A stretch of 42,245 bases of DNA, from the NCBI GenBank assembly GCA_018970765.1, contig JAGWVT010000019.1, forward strand, positions 1-42,245, given 5' to 3'. Source of the stretch: Actinomycetales bacterium (lineage in GTDB: Bacteria > Actinomycetota > Actinomycetes > S36-B12). Every line of letters begins with the position of its first letter. Position 1 is the first letter of the stretch. A program made the position numbers and the translations under genes. The notes beneath the pieces are model-generated. The model had not been told where the DNA came from, made no database searches, and saw only the letters and a list, made by a program, of their open reading frames with translations. Below are positions 16,068-23,994 of the stretch, piece by piece.

Positions 16068-16100
16068 TGCGCCGCAATACTGCGGTGCAGCGCTTGCGGA

Positions 16101-16790
16101 CTAGGCCAGCGCTTCCTTCAAGCGTGCGCCGTTGATGCGCTGGAAGGTACGGCGAGGCCGGGTTCGGTCCAGGATGGCAACCTCGAGCTGATTGGGTTCC
16201 AGACGACGCTCGCCCTCTGCCCCGAGACGGCCCAGCAGGTCAACAGCCAACTTGATACCGCTGTCAAGAGTCATCCCCTCACGCCAATCAGCCGCAAGGG
16301 CGTTCGTGATTGCCTCAGCCTGCCCGCCCATGGCCACATACCCATGCTCGTCGGCGACGGAACCGTCAAAGGTCAGTCGATAGATCTGATCCTCGTCCAG
16401 CGAAGTGCCAACTTCGGCCACCACAATCTCAACCTCGTAGGGCTTCTGCGCCTCCGTGAAAATGGCGCCGAGTGTCTGCGCGTAGGCGTTTGCCAAACTT
16501 CGGCAGTTTACGTCCCGTCGGTCATAGGCATAGCCCCGCATATCGGCCAGTCGTACTCCGGCCACACGTAGATTCTCAAACTCGTTGTACTTGCCGACGG
16601 CCGCGAATGCGATGCGATCGTAGATCTCACTGACCTTGTGCAGGGCACGCGATGGATTCTCTGCGACGAAGAGAATTCCCTCGGCGACCTGCAGCACGAT
16701 GACGCTACGACCCCGAGCGATACCCTTGCGCGCGAAGTCGGCCTTGTCCTTGGTGATCTGCTCAGGTGACACATAGAAGGGCACGCTCAT
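16101..16790 (-). CDS. prcA: 20S proteasome alpha subunit
   Basis: Alpha subunit of the bacterial 20S core, 229 residues. It forms the outer heptameric rings that gate entry and bind the ATPase. It opens with the alpha-type N-terminal helix ([24 protein letters not shown]) and continues with [22 protein letters not shown] and the helical pair [21 protein letters not shown]. No catalytic threonine propeptide is present, as expected for an alpha subunit. Its ATG overlaps the prcB stop by 4 bases (ATGA), giving coupled translation for equal stoichiometry. A 45-base gap follows before pafA, which has its own promoter. Confidence 0.97.
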   Translation of the reverse strand: MSVPFYVSPEQITKDKADFARKGIARGRSVIVLQVAEGILFVAENPSRALHKVSEIYDRIAFAAVGKYNEFENLRVAGVRLADMRGYAYDRRDVNCRSLANAYAQTLGAIFTEAQKPYEVEIVVAEVGTSLDEDQIYRLTFDGSVADEHGYVAMGGQAEAITNALAADWREGMTLDSGIKLAVDLLGRLGAEGERRLEPNQLEVAILDRTRPRRTFQRINGARLKEALA

Positions 16791-17638
16791 CTAGCAGCTC
16801 CTTCAGGCGCAAAGGGACCGTCTGGTCGCTGCTGACGCTGCGCGACAACGGTGGCCGCCAATTCGGCGGTGGCCTGCTGTTCGAGCATACGAACACCCTC
16901 TGCCGTGACGATGCCGATCACTGGGTAGATCTTTCGTGACATGTCTGGTCCACCGGTGGCGCTGTCATCGTCTGCCGCGTCGTAGAGCGCCTGGAGTGCG
17001 ACCAGAGCTGCACTCTGCGCCGTGTCGCCCGGGTTGAAGAGCTTCTTGAGTGAACCGCGAGCGAAGAAGGACCCTGATCCAATGGCGTGGTACTCATGCT
17101 CCTCATAGCGACCGCCAGTGACGTCGTAAGAGAAGATGCGCCCCAGTTTCCTGTCTAGGTCATAGCCGGCGAGTAGTGCGACTACTGCCAACCCCTGCAT
17201 GGCCAAACCCAGATTCCCCCGAAGGAGTGCGGCAAGCCTGTTGGCCTTGCCGTCAGTCGACAGCGGAACCCCTTCGATCTTCTCGTAATGCTCCAATTCG
17301 ACTTGGAAAAGTCGCACCATTTCTACTGATAGTCCAGCGACCCCGGCGATGCCCACCAGGCTGTGGTCGTCAGCCGGAAACACCTTTTCTATGTCACGCT
17401 GCGCGATGACATTGCCCATCGTCGCTCGACGGTCGCCTGCCATCACCGCACCTTCGGCACATCGCAGCGCGACCACTGTGGTGCCATGAGGGACTGCCAG
17501 AGAGCCTCCGACCGCATCGCGGGCCGCCTGCATACGGCTCGTGGTTAACGCGGGGTCGATATCTGCCAGGAACTGCGCGAAGGACGCGTGCGTGGGGTCA
17601 AGGTAGGCCGGGGTAAGGCGGGGGCTTGGCGTGCTCAC
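16787..17638 (-). CDS. prcB: 20S proteasome beta subunit (catalytic, with propeptide)
   Basis: Catalytic subunit of the 20S core, 283 residues. A propeptide of 52 residues ends in VPHG; autocatalysis should expose Thr53 in [10 protein letters not shown] as the active nucleophile. The Asp-Arg pair in [12 protein letters not shown] and the lysine in [12 protein letters not shown] are the remaining active-site positions of the Ntn-hydrolase fold; [13 protein letters not shown] is the conserved C-terminal block. The C-terminal tail after [17 protein letters not shown] is a little longer than in some homologues. It overlaps both pup (upstream) and prcA (downstream) by ATGA. Confidence 0.98.
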   Translation of the reverse strand: MSTPSPRLTPAYLDPTHASFAQFLADIDPALTTSRMQAARDAVGGSLAVPHGTTVVALRCAEGAVMAGDRRATMGNVIAQRDIEKVFPADDHSLVGIAGVAGLSVEMVRLFQVELEHYEKIEGVPLSTDGKANRLAALLRGNLGLAMQGLAVVALLAGYDLDRKLGRIFSYDVTGGRYEEHEYHAIGSGSFFARGSLKKLFNPGDTAQSAALVALQALYDAADDDSATGGPDMSRKIYPVIGIVTAEGVRMLEQQATAELAATVVAQRQQRPDGPFAPEGAAR

Positions 17639-17844
17639 TGCCCGCCCTTCTGCACGAATGACTTCACAAAATCCTCGGCGTTTTCCTCGAGCACTGCGTC
17701 AATCTCCTCCAGAATCGCATCGACCCCTTCATCGAGGGCCTCATTTTGCGTAGGGACGATGGGTTCTAGATCCTGCTCTTCCACTGCCTCGGCACGGTCG
17801 GTGGAGTGGGAATCACTGCGCTCAGTACGGCGAATCTCCGGCAT
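17635..17844 (-). CDS. pup: Prokaryotic ubiquitin-like protein Pup
   Basis: Protein tag of 69 residues, intrinsically disordered, that marks proteins for the proteasome. The N-terminal half is charged and disordered. The C-terminal half carries the helix that docks on the ARC coiled coil ([22 protein letters not shown]) followed by [10 protein letters not shown]. It ends in Gly-Gly-Gln, so Dop must deamidate it to Glu before PafA can use it. ATG 17844 has a leaderless -10 box made partly from the dop stop. The pup stop overlaps the prcB ATG (ATGA), tying tag and protease expression together. Confidence 0.98.
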   Translation of the reverse strand: MPEIRRTERSDSHSTDRAEAVEEQDLEPIVPTQNEALDEGVDAILEEIDAVLEENAEDFVKSFVQKGGQ

Positions 17845-17850
17845 ACCGGC

Positions 17851-17856
17851 AGCCTA
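17851..17856 (-). promoter_or_regulatory. -10 box for leaderless pup, shared with the dop stop codon
   Basis: TAGGCT, six bases (GCCGGT), then ATG at 17844. Bases 17854-17856 are the TAG stop of dop. This would allow pup-prcB-prcA to be transcribed independently of dop. Confidence 0.68.
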
Positions 17857-19368
17857 GTCAGAATCCGCAAGTTCGAGCGCGCGCAGGAGGTCTCCCGCGC
17901 TCGGACAGGCATCGAGCAAGGCCTGCACCTGGGCGCGGGTGCCCTTGCTTGGCTCCATGGTGGGGACTCGAATGAGGGCATTCGACGCCGGCACATCGAA
18001 AACAACTGAATCCCAAGAAGCGGCTGCAACGTGCTCCCCATAACGTCGCATGCACTCCCCGCGGAACCAGGCACGTGTGTCGCTTGGTGGATGCGTCACA
18101 GCTTCTGCGACCTGGGCATCTGAGAACAACCGCTCGAGTCGTCCGCGCTCTTCCAACCTGCCGGCCAGCCCACGATCTGGTCGAACATCGGAATACTGCA
18201 GATCAATGGCTTGGAGCTTCATTGACTCCCACGACAGTCCATCCCGGCGTCGATAACTTTCGAGCATCTGCCATTTTGCGACCCAGTCGACGACGCCTGC
18301 ACACAAAGCCGGATCCTTGCCGAGGTCTTCCAACATGCGCCCCCAGCGATCCATCACATCTTCGGTTTGCTCATCCGTACCGTGCTGATCAAGGTAACCG
18401 CGGGCCAGTTGCCAGAACTCCTGCTGGATTTCTAGCGCCGTCAGACTTCGCCCATCCTCAAGTCGAATTCGATGCGAGAGCGTCATGTCATGACTCACTG
18501 CGTGCATCTGTGCTACCGGATCCTCTGGGCGAAGGTTGACGCCACTGAGGTACCCGTCTTCCAGCATTGCCAAAACCAAACTCGTTGTCCCCATCTTCAC
18601 GTATGTGGCAACGTCACTCAGGTTTGCATCGCCAACGATGACGTGCAAGCGGCGGTATCGCTCAGGGTTTGCGTGCGGTTCATCACGGGTGTTAATAATG
18701 GGCCGCTTAAGAGTGGTCTCCAAGCCAACCTCAACTTCGAAGAAGTCCGCTCGCTGCGTCAGTTGGTAGCGGGGAACTCGTCCCTCTTGTCCGATGCCGA
18801 GTCGACCCGTACCGGTAAACACCTGCCTGGTTATGAAGAACGGAGTTAGGTGGCGCACAATGTCGGCGAACGCCGTCTCACGGCGCATGAGGTAGTTCTC
18901 ATGGCAGCCGTAGGATGCGCCCTTGTTATCCGTATTGTTCTTGTAGAGCAGCAACTGGTGGCCCGGCGTACTCGCCAACTGGGCAGCCTCGGCCATGATC
19001 GCCGCGCCTGCCCGATCCCACAATGCAGCATCCAAGGGATTGGTCACCTCTGGACTCGAATACTCCGGGTGAGCATGATCCACATACAAGCGAGCACCAT
19101 TGGTGAGTATCACGTTGGCTAGGCCGAGATCCTCATCGGTCAGCTGTGTTGGATCCGCATCAGCACGGGATAGATCAAAGCCGCGTGCATCGCGGAGTGG
19201 GAACTCCTCTTCGTAGTCCCACCGAGCCTTGCGCAGTCCCCTACTTACCAACACTGATGCATAGGCGTTCACAACTTGCGATGACGTCAACATGGCGTTC
19301 ATCGTTGGATGGCCCTGCACGGTAATGCCGTATTCGGTCTCGATTCCCATGATCCGATGCACAGTCAC
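17854..19368 (-). CDS. dop: Pup deamidase/depupylase Dop
   Basis: Enzyme of 504 residues that converts the C-terminal Gln of Pup to Glu and also removes Pup from substrates. It is a PafA paralogue with the same fold. Seen: RIMGIETEYGI (Glu10, Glu12), a Dop-type insertion around RWDYEEEFPLRDARGFDLSR, LYVDHAHPEYSSPE with the nucleophile-position Asp97, [20 protein letters not shown] and [14 protein letters not shown]. The start GTG 19368 is uncertain by two codons; GTG 19362 would give MHRIMGIE, closer to known N-termini. No leaderless box fits it; GACGGGAA about 6-13 bases upstream may serve as the ribosome site. It lies 47 bases after arc. Confidence 0.97.
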   Translation of the reverse strand: MTVHRIMGIETEYGITVQGHPTMNAMLTSSQVVNAYASVLVSRGLRKARWDYEEEFPLRDARGFDLSRADADPTQLTDEDLGLANVILTNGARLYVDHAHPEYSSPEVTNPLDAALWDRAGAAIMAEAAQLASTPGHQLLLYKNNTDNKGASYGCHENYLMRRETAFADIVRHLTPFFITRQVFTGTGRLGIGQEGRVPRYQLTQRADFFEVEVGLETTLKRPIINTRDEPHANPERYRRLHVIVGDANLSDVATYVKMGTTSLVLAMLEDGYLSGVNLRPEDPVAQMHAVSHDMTLSHRIRLEDGRSLTALEIQQEFWQLARGYLDQHGTDEQTEDVMDRWGRMLEDLGKDPALCAGVVDWVAKWQMLESYRRRDGLSWESMKLQAIDLQYSDVRPDRGLAGRLEERGRLERLFSDAQVAEAVTHPPSDTRAWFRGECMRRYGEHVAAASWDSVVFDVPASNALIRVPTMEPSKGTRAQVQALLDACPSAGDLLRALELADSD

Positions 19369-19415
19369 GGTGATTCCCGTCGTCGACTACGCATCTTCAG
19401 GCCCATCAACCGCGA

Positions 19416-21080
19416 CTAGAGGTACTGGCCGGTATGGGCATTGGTGGCCATCGTGACTATGGATCGACCAGCCTCACTGCCCTTCTTGCCCTGGATCAGG
19501 GTGCGAATAAAGACAATCCGCTCACCCTTCTTACCTGAGATACGCGCCCAGTCGTCCGGATTCGTGGTGTTTGGCAAGTCCTCATTCTCACGGAACTCAT
19601 CGATACAAGCGGCTAGCAGGTGCTGTACCCGGATTCCCTTTTCGCCGGTCGACAGAAAGTCCTTGATCGCACTCTTCTTTGCGCGCGCAACCACGTTCTC
19701 GATCATCGCACCGGAGTTGAAGTCCTTGAAGTAGAGAATCTCCCGATCCCCGTTCGCGTACGTGACTTCGAGGAAGCGATTTTCTTCCGCTTCCGAATAC
19801 ATCAACTCGACTGCTCGTTGGATCATTGCGCGACAGGTCTCCCCTCGATCCTCTCCATGCTCGCGCAAATCATCGACATGCAGCGGAAGTGTCGGGACCA
19901 AGTACTTGCTGAAGATTTCCCTTGCCGCTTCGGCATCCGGTCGTTGAATCTTGATTTTCACATCCAACCGACCTGGGCGAAGGATCGCCGGGTCAATCAT
20001 GTCCTCGCGATTCGAGGCACCGATGACGATGACGTTTTCCAGTCGCTCCACCCCGTCGATCTCACTGAGCAGTTGAGGCACAATCGTGTTCTCCACGTCG
20101 CTGGACACCCCGGAACCGCGCGTTCGGAACAGCGAATCCATTTCGTCGAAGAAGACAATGACCGGGAAGCCTTCTGAAGCCTTCTCGCGGGCGCGTTGAA
20201 AGACCAGGCGAATGTGCCGCTCGGTCTCACCGACGTATTTATTCAGCAGTTCCGGACCCTTGATATTCAAGAAGAACGAGCGTCCCTCCCCTAGTCCGGT
20301 GCGTTCAGCCACCTTTTTGGCCAAGGAATTCGCCACGGCCTTCGCAATGAGGGTCTTGCCGCACCCAGGCGGACCGTAAAGCAGGATGCCCTTCGGCGGC
20401 ATGAGTTCATGCTCGGCGAACAAATCGGGATGCAGGAACGGCAACTCCACCGCATCTCTGATCAGTTCAATCTGCTCCCCCAGACCTCCGATGTCCTCGT
20501 AGTCGATATCGGGCACCTCTTCGAGGACCAGTTCCTCAACCTCGGACTTGGGAATGCGTTCACTGACGATGCCGGCACGAGTGTCAAGCATCAGGGAATC
20601 CCCGGCACGCAAGCGAAGGGCCTGCAACGGTGCAGCCAGCCGAACAACCCGCTCTTCGTCGGTATGACCCACGACCAAGGCCCGGGTGCCGTCGGACAAC
20701 ACCTCTTTGAGCGTGACCAATTCCCCCACGTCCTCGAAGCCCCGCTCAGCCACCACATTCATAGCCTCATTCAGCATGACCTCCTGGCCGGCCCGTAGAT
20801 CCGCGAGAGCCACCTCCGGGCTCACCGCCACGCGCAACTTTCGCCCGTTGGCCATCACATCAACGGTGCCGTCCTCATGGACCGCGAGCAGGGTGCCGAA
20901 TCCATTCGGCGGCTCCGAGAGGCGATCCACCTCCGCCTTGAGCTGCACGATCTGTTCGCGAGCATCGCGCAACGTCGATACCAGTCGGGCATTGTGGTCT
21001 CGCTGAGCCGCGAGTTCACCGCGGATTTGCCCCAGACTCGCCTCTACTTCGCGCAGCCGTGCGCTGGCTTCCTCGCTCAT
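19416..21080 (-). CDS. arc: Proteasome-associated AAA ATPase ARC/Mpa
   Basis: Hexameric unfoldase that binds Pup and threads tagged proteins into the 20S core; 554 residues from ATG 21080. Order of parts: coiled coil for Pup binding (about 5-55), two OB folds (about 60-175), an AAA domain with Walker A GPPGCGKT (236-243), Walker [10 protein letters not shown] (307-315), GASNRED sensor and RPGR arginine finger, and a C-terminal GQYL. That last motif is the docking tail that inserts between alpha subunits. A GAGGAGGGG ribosome site 4 bases before ATG 21080 excludes the longer GTG 21098 start. A TAGGGT at 21151-21156, inside the trmI end, is a possible -10 giving a leader of about 60 bases. Confidence 0.98.
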   Translation of the reverse strand: MSEEASARLREVEASLGQIRGELAAQRDHNARLVSTLRDAREQIVQLKAEVDRLSEPPNGFGTLLAVHEDGTVDVMANGRKLRVAVSPEVALADLRAGQEVMLNEAMNVVAERGFEDVGELVTLKEVLSDGTRALVVGHTDEERVVRLAAPLQALRLRAGDSLMLDTRAGIVSERIPKSEVEELVLEEVPDIDYEDIGGLGEQIELIRDAVELPFLHPDLFAEHELMPPKGILLYGPPGCGKTLIAKAVANSLAKKVAERTGLGEGRSFFLNIKGPELLNKYVGETERHIRLVFQRAREKASEGFPVIVFFDEMDSLFRTRGSGVSSDVENTIVPQLLSEIDGVERLENVIVIGASNREDMIDPAILRPGRLDVKIKIQRPDAEAAREIFSKYLVPTLPLHVDDLREHGEDRGETCRAMIQRAVELMYSEAEENRFLEVTYANGDREILYFKDFNSGAMIENVVARAKKSAIKDFLSTGEKGIRVQHLLAACIDEFRENEDLPNTTNPDDWARISGKKGERIVFIRTLIQGKKGSEAGRSIVTMATNAHTGQYL

Positions 21081-21145
21081 GCACCCCTCCTCAGCCACAG
21101 CCGGCCCATCAACGCTTCATGCCCATCGAAACCTCGTGCCCGTCA

Positions 21146-22096
21146 CTATGACCCTAACCCGCGAGCGGCCAGATAGTCCTCGCCGTACGCCCCCGGCGCT
21201 GGGCGACGTCGGCGTGGCGGCAGCGTGGTTCCGGGCGCCAGCCGCCGAGCAGCCACCAAGAAGCCCGTGTGACCGATCATTCGGTGATCAGGGCGGACCG
21301 AAAGTCCGTCCAAATGCCAGGTGCGCACCAGGGATTCCTCGGCACGCGGCTCAGTCCAATGGCCGCTGGTCCGAAGATCCTCCACCAGACGCGATAGCTG
21401 AGTTGTGGTGGCGACGTAGGCCACCAGGACGCCGCCAGGGAGCAGGGCCTGCGCCGCGATGGGGAGGCACTCCCAGGGCGCCAGCATGTCCAGGATCACC
21501 GCGTCAAACCAACCCTGCTCGAGTTCAGCCTGCTCGAGTTCAGCCTGCTCGAATTCAGCCTGCTCGGTGCTCGTGGCAGTCGTGACCAGGCCCTCAAGAT
21601 GTTGGTCCTGCAAATCCCCCACCAGCAGATGCCAGGTTTCGGGCAGTTCTGCGAACCAGCGGCGCACGTTCGTTTGAGCCACCTCGGCGAAATCAGGTCG
21701 CCGTTCGACGCTTACCACCCTGCCGGTAGTGCCGACGGCCCGAAGTAGCCAACACGTCAGGGCTCCTGAGCCCACCCCCGCCTCGAGCACGCGCATGCCC
21801 GATCCCAAGCTCGCCATTCCCACGATCCGCGCGGAATCCTTGGGGTAGATCACCGCAGCCCCACGCGGCATAGATAACGTGAAGTCATCCAGGAGGGGCC
21901 GAAGCGCGAGATAGGCAACACCGCCCGAGCTAGTGACCAGGCAACCCTGGGGCTGGCCGATCAGAGCGGCATGCGCAATGGATCCGCGGTGCGTATGGAA
22001 GACCGCGTCGGGTGCCAGAGTGATGGTGTGCATCCGCCCCTTCGGATCGGTCAACTGCACGAGGTCACCGACCTGGAAGACACTGCGCTCCATCAC
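21146..22096 (-). CDS. trmI: tRNA (adenine-58-N1)-methyltransferase TrmI
   Basis: S-adenosylmethionine-dependent enzyme making m1A58 in the tRNA T-loop; 316 residues, tetrameric in the family. The N-terminal beta domain (FQVGDLVQLTDPKGRMH) is followed by PRGAAVIYPKDSA, the SAM site RVLEAGVGSGALTCWLL, VSVERRPDF, and the catalytic-side LDMLAPWE. Between the SAM fold strands, homologues lack a stretch found here, EQAEF-EQAEL-EQAEL-EQ, encoded by a 15-bp array. Start: TACTGT-N6-GTG puts the leaderless start at GTG 22096, next to ATG 22093; the two differ by one residue. It is a neighbour of arc, as in other actinobacteria. Confidence 0.93.
   Translation of the reverse strand: MMERSVFQVGDLVQLTDPKGRMHTITLAPDAVFHTHRGSIAHAALIGQPQGCLVTSSGGVAYLALRPLLDDFTLSMPRGAAVIYPKDSARIVGMASLGSGMRVLEAGVGSGALTCWLLRAVGTTGRVVSVERRPDFAEVAQTNVRRWFAELPETWHLLVGDLQDQHLEGLVTTATSTEQAEFEQAELEQAELEQGWFDAVILDMLAPWECLPIAAQALLPGGVLVAYVATTTQLSRLVEDLRTSGHWTEPRAEESLVRTWHLDGLSVRPDHRMIGHTGFLVAARRLAPGTTLPPRRRRPAPGAYGEDYLAARGLGS
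21514..21573. repeat. 15-bp tandem repeat, about 3.5 units, inside trmI
   Basis: Units of CCTGCTCGAGTTCAG begin at 21514, 21529 and 21544 (last with one change), with a decayed fourth at 21559. It is in frame on the minus strand, giving an acidic EQAEL pentapeptide repeat inside the methyltransferase fold, presumably a surface loop. Confidence 0.88.
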
Positions 22097-22102
22097 GCCG
22101 CC

Positions 22103-22108
22103 ACAGTA
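22103..22108 (-). promoter_or_regulatory. -10 box for leaderless trmI
   Basis: TACTGT, six bases (GGCGGC), then GTG 22096, immediately followed by ATG 22093. Confidence 0.55.
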
Positions 22109-22200
22109 GCCGCGCGTCCGCCGATGCCGGTTCATCTGCGTCAGTGGTATCCGGCAAGATCACCTAATGAGGCGAAGGACGCGGGTATCGCACCGCCGGG

Positions 22201-22260
22201 CGACTGTGTGACAGGCGACTTTGTGACAGGCGACATTGTGACGGACGACTTTGTGCCGGA
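22201..22260. repeat. 15-bp tandem repeat, 4 units, upstream of or at the start of the RecB-like gene
   Basis: Four units, 22201-22215, 22216-22230, 22231-22245 and 22246-22260, of the type CGACTTTGTGACAGG. Each holds TTGTGAC or similar, and each contributes a GTG in the reading frame of the downstream nuclease. If translated it encodes a VTGDF pentapeptide repeat; otherwise it lies in the 5' leader. It sits in the 174-base gap between divergent trmI and the RecB-like gene, which otherwise shows no clear promoter. Confidence 0.85.
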
Positions 22261-22270
22261 AATCAGTGCA

Positions 22271-23209
22271 ATGCCGGCAATCATGGGCTACCCCAACTCC
22301 CTGTCACCCTCGCGCACCAATGACTTCCTCACCTGCCCAATGCTCTACCGCCTACGCACGATCGACAGGCTCCCCGAGGAACCATCCTTGGCGGCCATTC
22401 GCGGCACCTTGGTGCACCGGGCACTGGAGTGGCTCTTCGATCTTCCGGCCCCTGAGCGAACTATCGAGGCAACCGGGGCACTGCTCGACAAGGCCTGGCA
22501 GGAGTTGCAGGAGACCTCGCCTGCGGAAGCCGAGGCGCTGTGCGTCCAGTTGGCCGGGAGCGTGGACGAAGCCCAAGCTGACGCGCGAACCATCACCACA
22601 CAGATCCTGGCTCCTGCGGAACCACTCCTTCGCACATACTTCGCAATGGAAGATCCAACGCGCCTAGATCCGGCGGCACGCGAGCTAGCGGTGCGCGCAC
22701 AATTGGACGCCGGGCTTGTTCTGCGCGGATTCGTCGATCGTCTTGATCGCAACAGCAACGGCGATGTGCGGATCGTGGACTACAAGACGGGTCGATCGCC
22801 GGGCTCCGGGTTCGAAACCAAAGCGATGTTCCAGATGCGCTTCTATGCGCTCACCTGGTGGCGTATGACAGGTGAGATCCCCCGACTGCTGCAATTGCTG
22901 TACCTGGGCAATTCGGAGGTATTGCGCTATCAGCCGGACGTGGATGACCTGCGAGCAACAGAACGCAAGATCCTGGCCATCCGCGCAGCAATCGCCGCCT
23001 CGGCGGACAGTGGAACTTTCGCACCCAATCCGGGTCGCCACTGCGACTGGTGCAGTTTCCGCAGCGTTTGCCCGGCCTGGGGTGCGCTGCCGATCCCGCT
23101 CCCGGACCGATCGACCTGGCCGGCGACTCGAGACCTAGAGACCACGCCAGCGGTTGCACCACAGCTGATTGAGCGAGTCCGCAGCATCCGTGATGGGATC
23201 GAGGAGTGA
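22271..23209 (+). CDS. RecB-family PD-(D/E)XK exonuclease
   Basis: Nuclease of 312 residues of the RecB/Cas4-like superfamily. It starts with the family phrase SLSPSRTNDFLTCPMLYRLR, followed by IRGTLVHRALEWLF (conserved His), the active-site Asp-Lys pair in VRIVDYKTG, MFQMRFYAL with the conserved Gln/Tyr, and a C-terminal cysteine cluster, HCDWCSFRSVCPAW. With the Cys in the N-terminal phrase this suggests an iron-sulphur cluster as in AddB/Cas4 proteins. ATG 22271 (MPAIMGYPN) is the conservative start; in-frame GTGs at 22208, 22223, 22238 and 22253 within the repeat array are alternatives. Its stop overlaps the ABC gene GTG (GTGA). Confidence 0.87.
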   Translation: MPAIMGYPNSLSPSRTNDFLTCPMLYRLRTIDRLPEEPSLAAIRGTLVHRALEWLFDLPAPERTIEATGALLDKAWQELQETSPAEAEALCVQLAGSVDEAQADARTITTQILAPAEPLLRTYFAMEDPTRLDPAARELAVRAQLDAGLVLRGFVDRLDRNSNGDVRIVDYKTGRSPGSGFETKAMFQMRFYALTWWRMTGEIPRLLQLLYLGNSEVLRYQPDVDDLRATERKILAIRAAIAASADSGTFAPNPGRHCDWCSFRSVCPAWGALPIPLPDRSTWPATRDLETTPAVAPQLIERVRSIRDGIEE

Positions 23210-23994
23210 GCGATCGAGGAGCAGCCGCACGGGCGCAGGCCCTAACGAAAAGTTACGGAACCGGGCCCATGCAGGTGCGCGCCCTGGATGGCGTCGATTT
23301 GAGCATTGACGCGGGTTCGTTCACTGCGGTGATGGGCCCCTCCGGTTCGGGTAAATCCACACTCATGCATTGCCTAGCAGGTCTGGATACACCCACATCG
23401 GGTCAGGTCTGGCTGGGCGATCGGGAGATCACGGAGTTGTCGGATCGAGCATTGACGCAACTTCGGCGGACCGAGGTGGGGTTCGTCTTCCAATCCTTCA
23501 ACTTGGTGCCAACCCTGGATGCCTTGGAAAATATCCGACTGCCGATGGACATTGCGCGTCGCAAGATCGACGAAGCCTGGCTGGACACGGTGATCGACAC
23601 GGTGGGCCTACGCGACCGGCTGACTCACCGGCCAAGTGAACTGTCAGGGGGTCAACAACAGCGGGTGGCTGCAGCACGTGCGCTGGCCAGCAAGCCCACC
23701 ATCATTTTCGCTGACGAGCCCACCGGCAATCTCGACTCCAAATCCGGAGCGGAAGTGCTTGGCTTCCTCCGCCGTTGTGTCGACGAGTTCGGCCAGACGA
23801 TCGTGATGGTCACCCACGAGCCCACAGCCGCCGCCTATGCCGATCGCGTGGTTTTTCTCATGGATGGCCGCGTCGTTGATGAACTTACCGGTCCGACGCC
23901 AGACTCGGTACTGGATCGCATGAAGAGCCTTGATGCTCGGCGCAATTCGCCGCTGCAGGATTCGACGCCAGACACCCCCGCGGTGCCGGACTAA
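23206..23994 (+). CDS. ABC transporter ATP-binding protein (MacB/LolD type)
   Basis: ATPase of 262 residues that energises the permease encoded next. Walker A GPSGSGKST, Q-loop FVFQSFNLVP, ABC signature LSGGQQQRVA, Walker B IIFADEPTGNLDS and switch His in VMVTHEP are all intact. The sub-type (LolD/MacB/FtsE-like, FNLVPTLDALENI) matches transporters that do mechanotransmission or handle peptides and lipoproteins rather than classic import. A low-complexity Pro/Ser/Asp tail follows the ATPase domain. GTG 23206 has GAGGA just upstream and overlaps the RecB-like stop (GTGA); its own stop overlaps the permease ATG (TAATG). Substrate unknown. Confidence 0.93.
   Translation: MSDRGAAARAQALTKSYGTGPMQVRALDGVDLSIDAGSFTAVMGPSGSGKSTLMHCLAGLDTPTSGQVWLGDREITELSDRALTQLRRTEVGFVFQSFNLVPTLDALENIRLPMDIARRKIDEAWLDTVIDTVGLRDRLTHRPSELSGGQQQRVAAARALASKPTIIFADEPTGNLDSKSGAEVLGFLRRCVDEFGQTIVMVTHEPTAAAYADRVVFLMDGRVVDELTGPTPDSVLDRMKSLDARRNSPLQDSTPDTPAVPD

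Noticed and set aside
22201-22260. Four repeats considered as a CRISPR array
   Set aside because: 15-bp units directly abut with no spacers and there are no cas genes; it is a simple tandem repeat.
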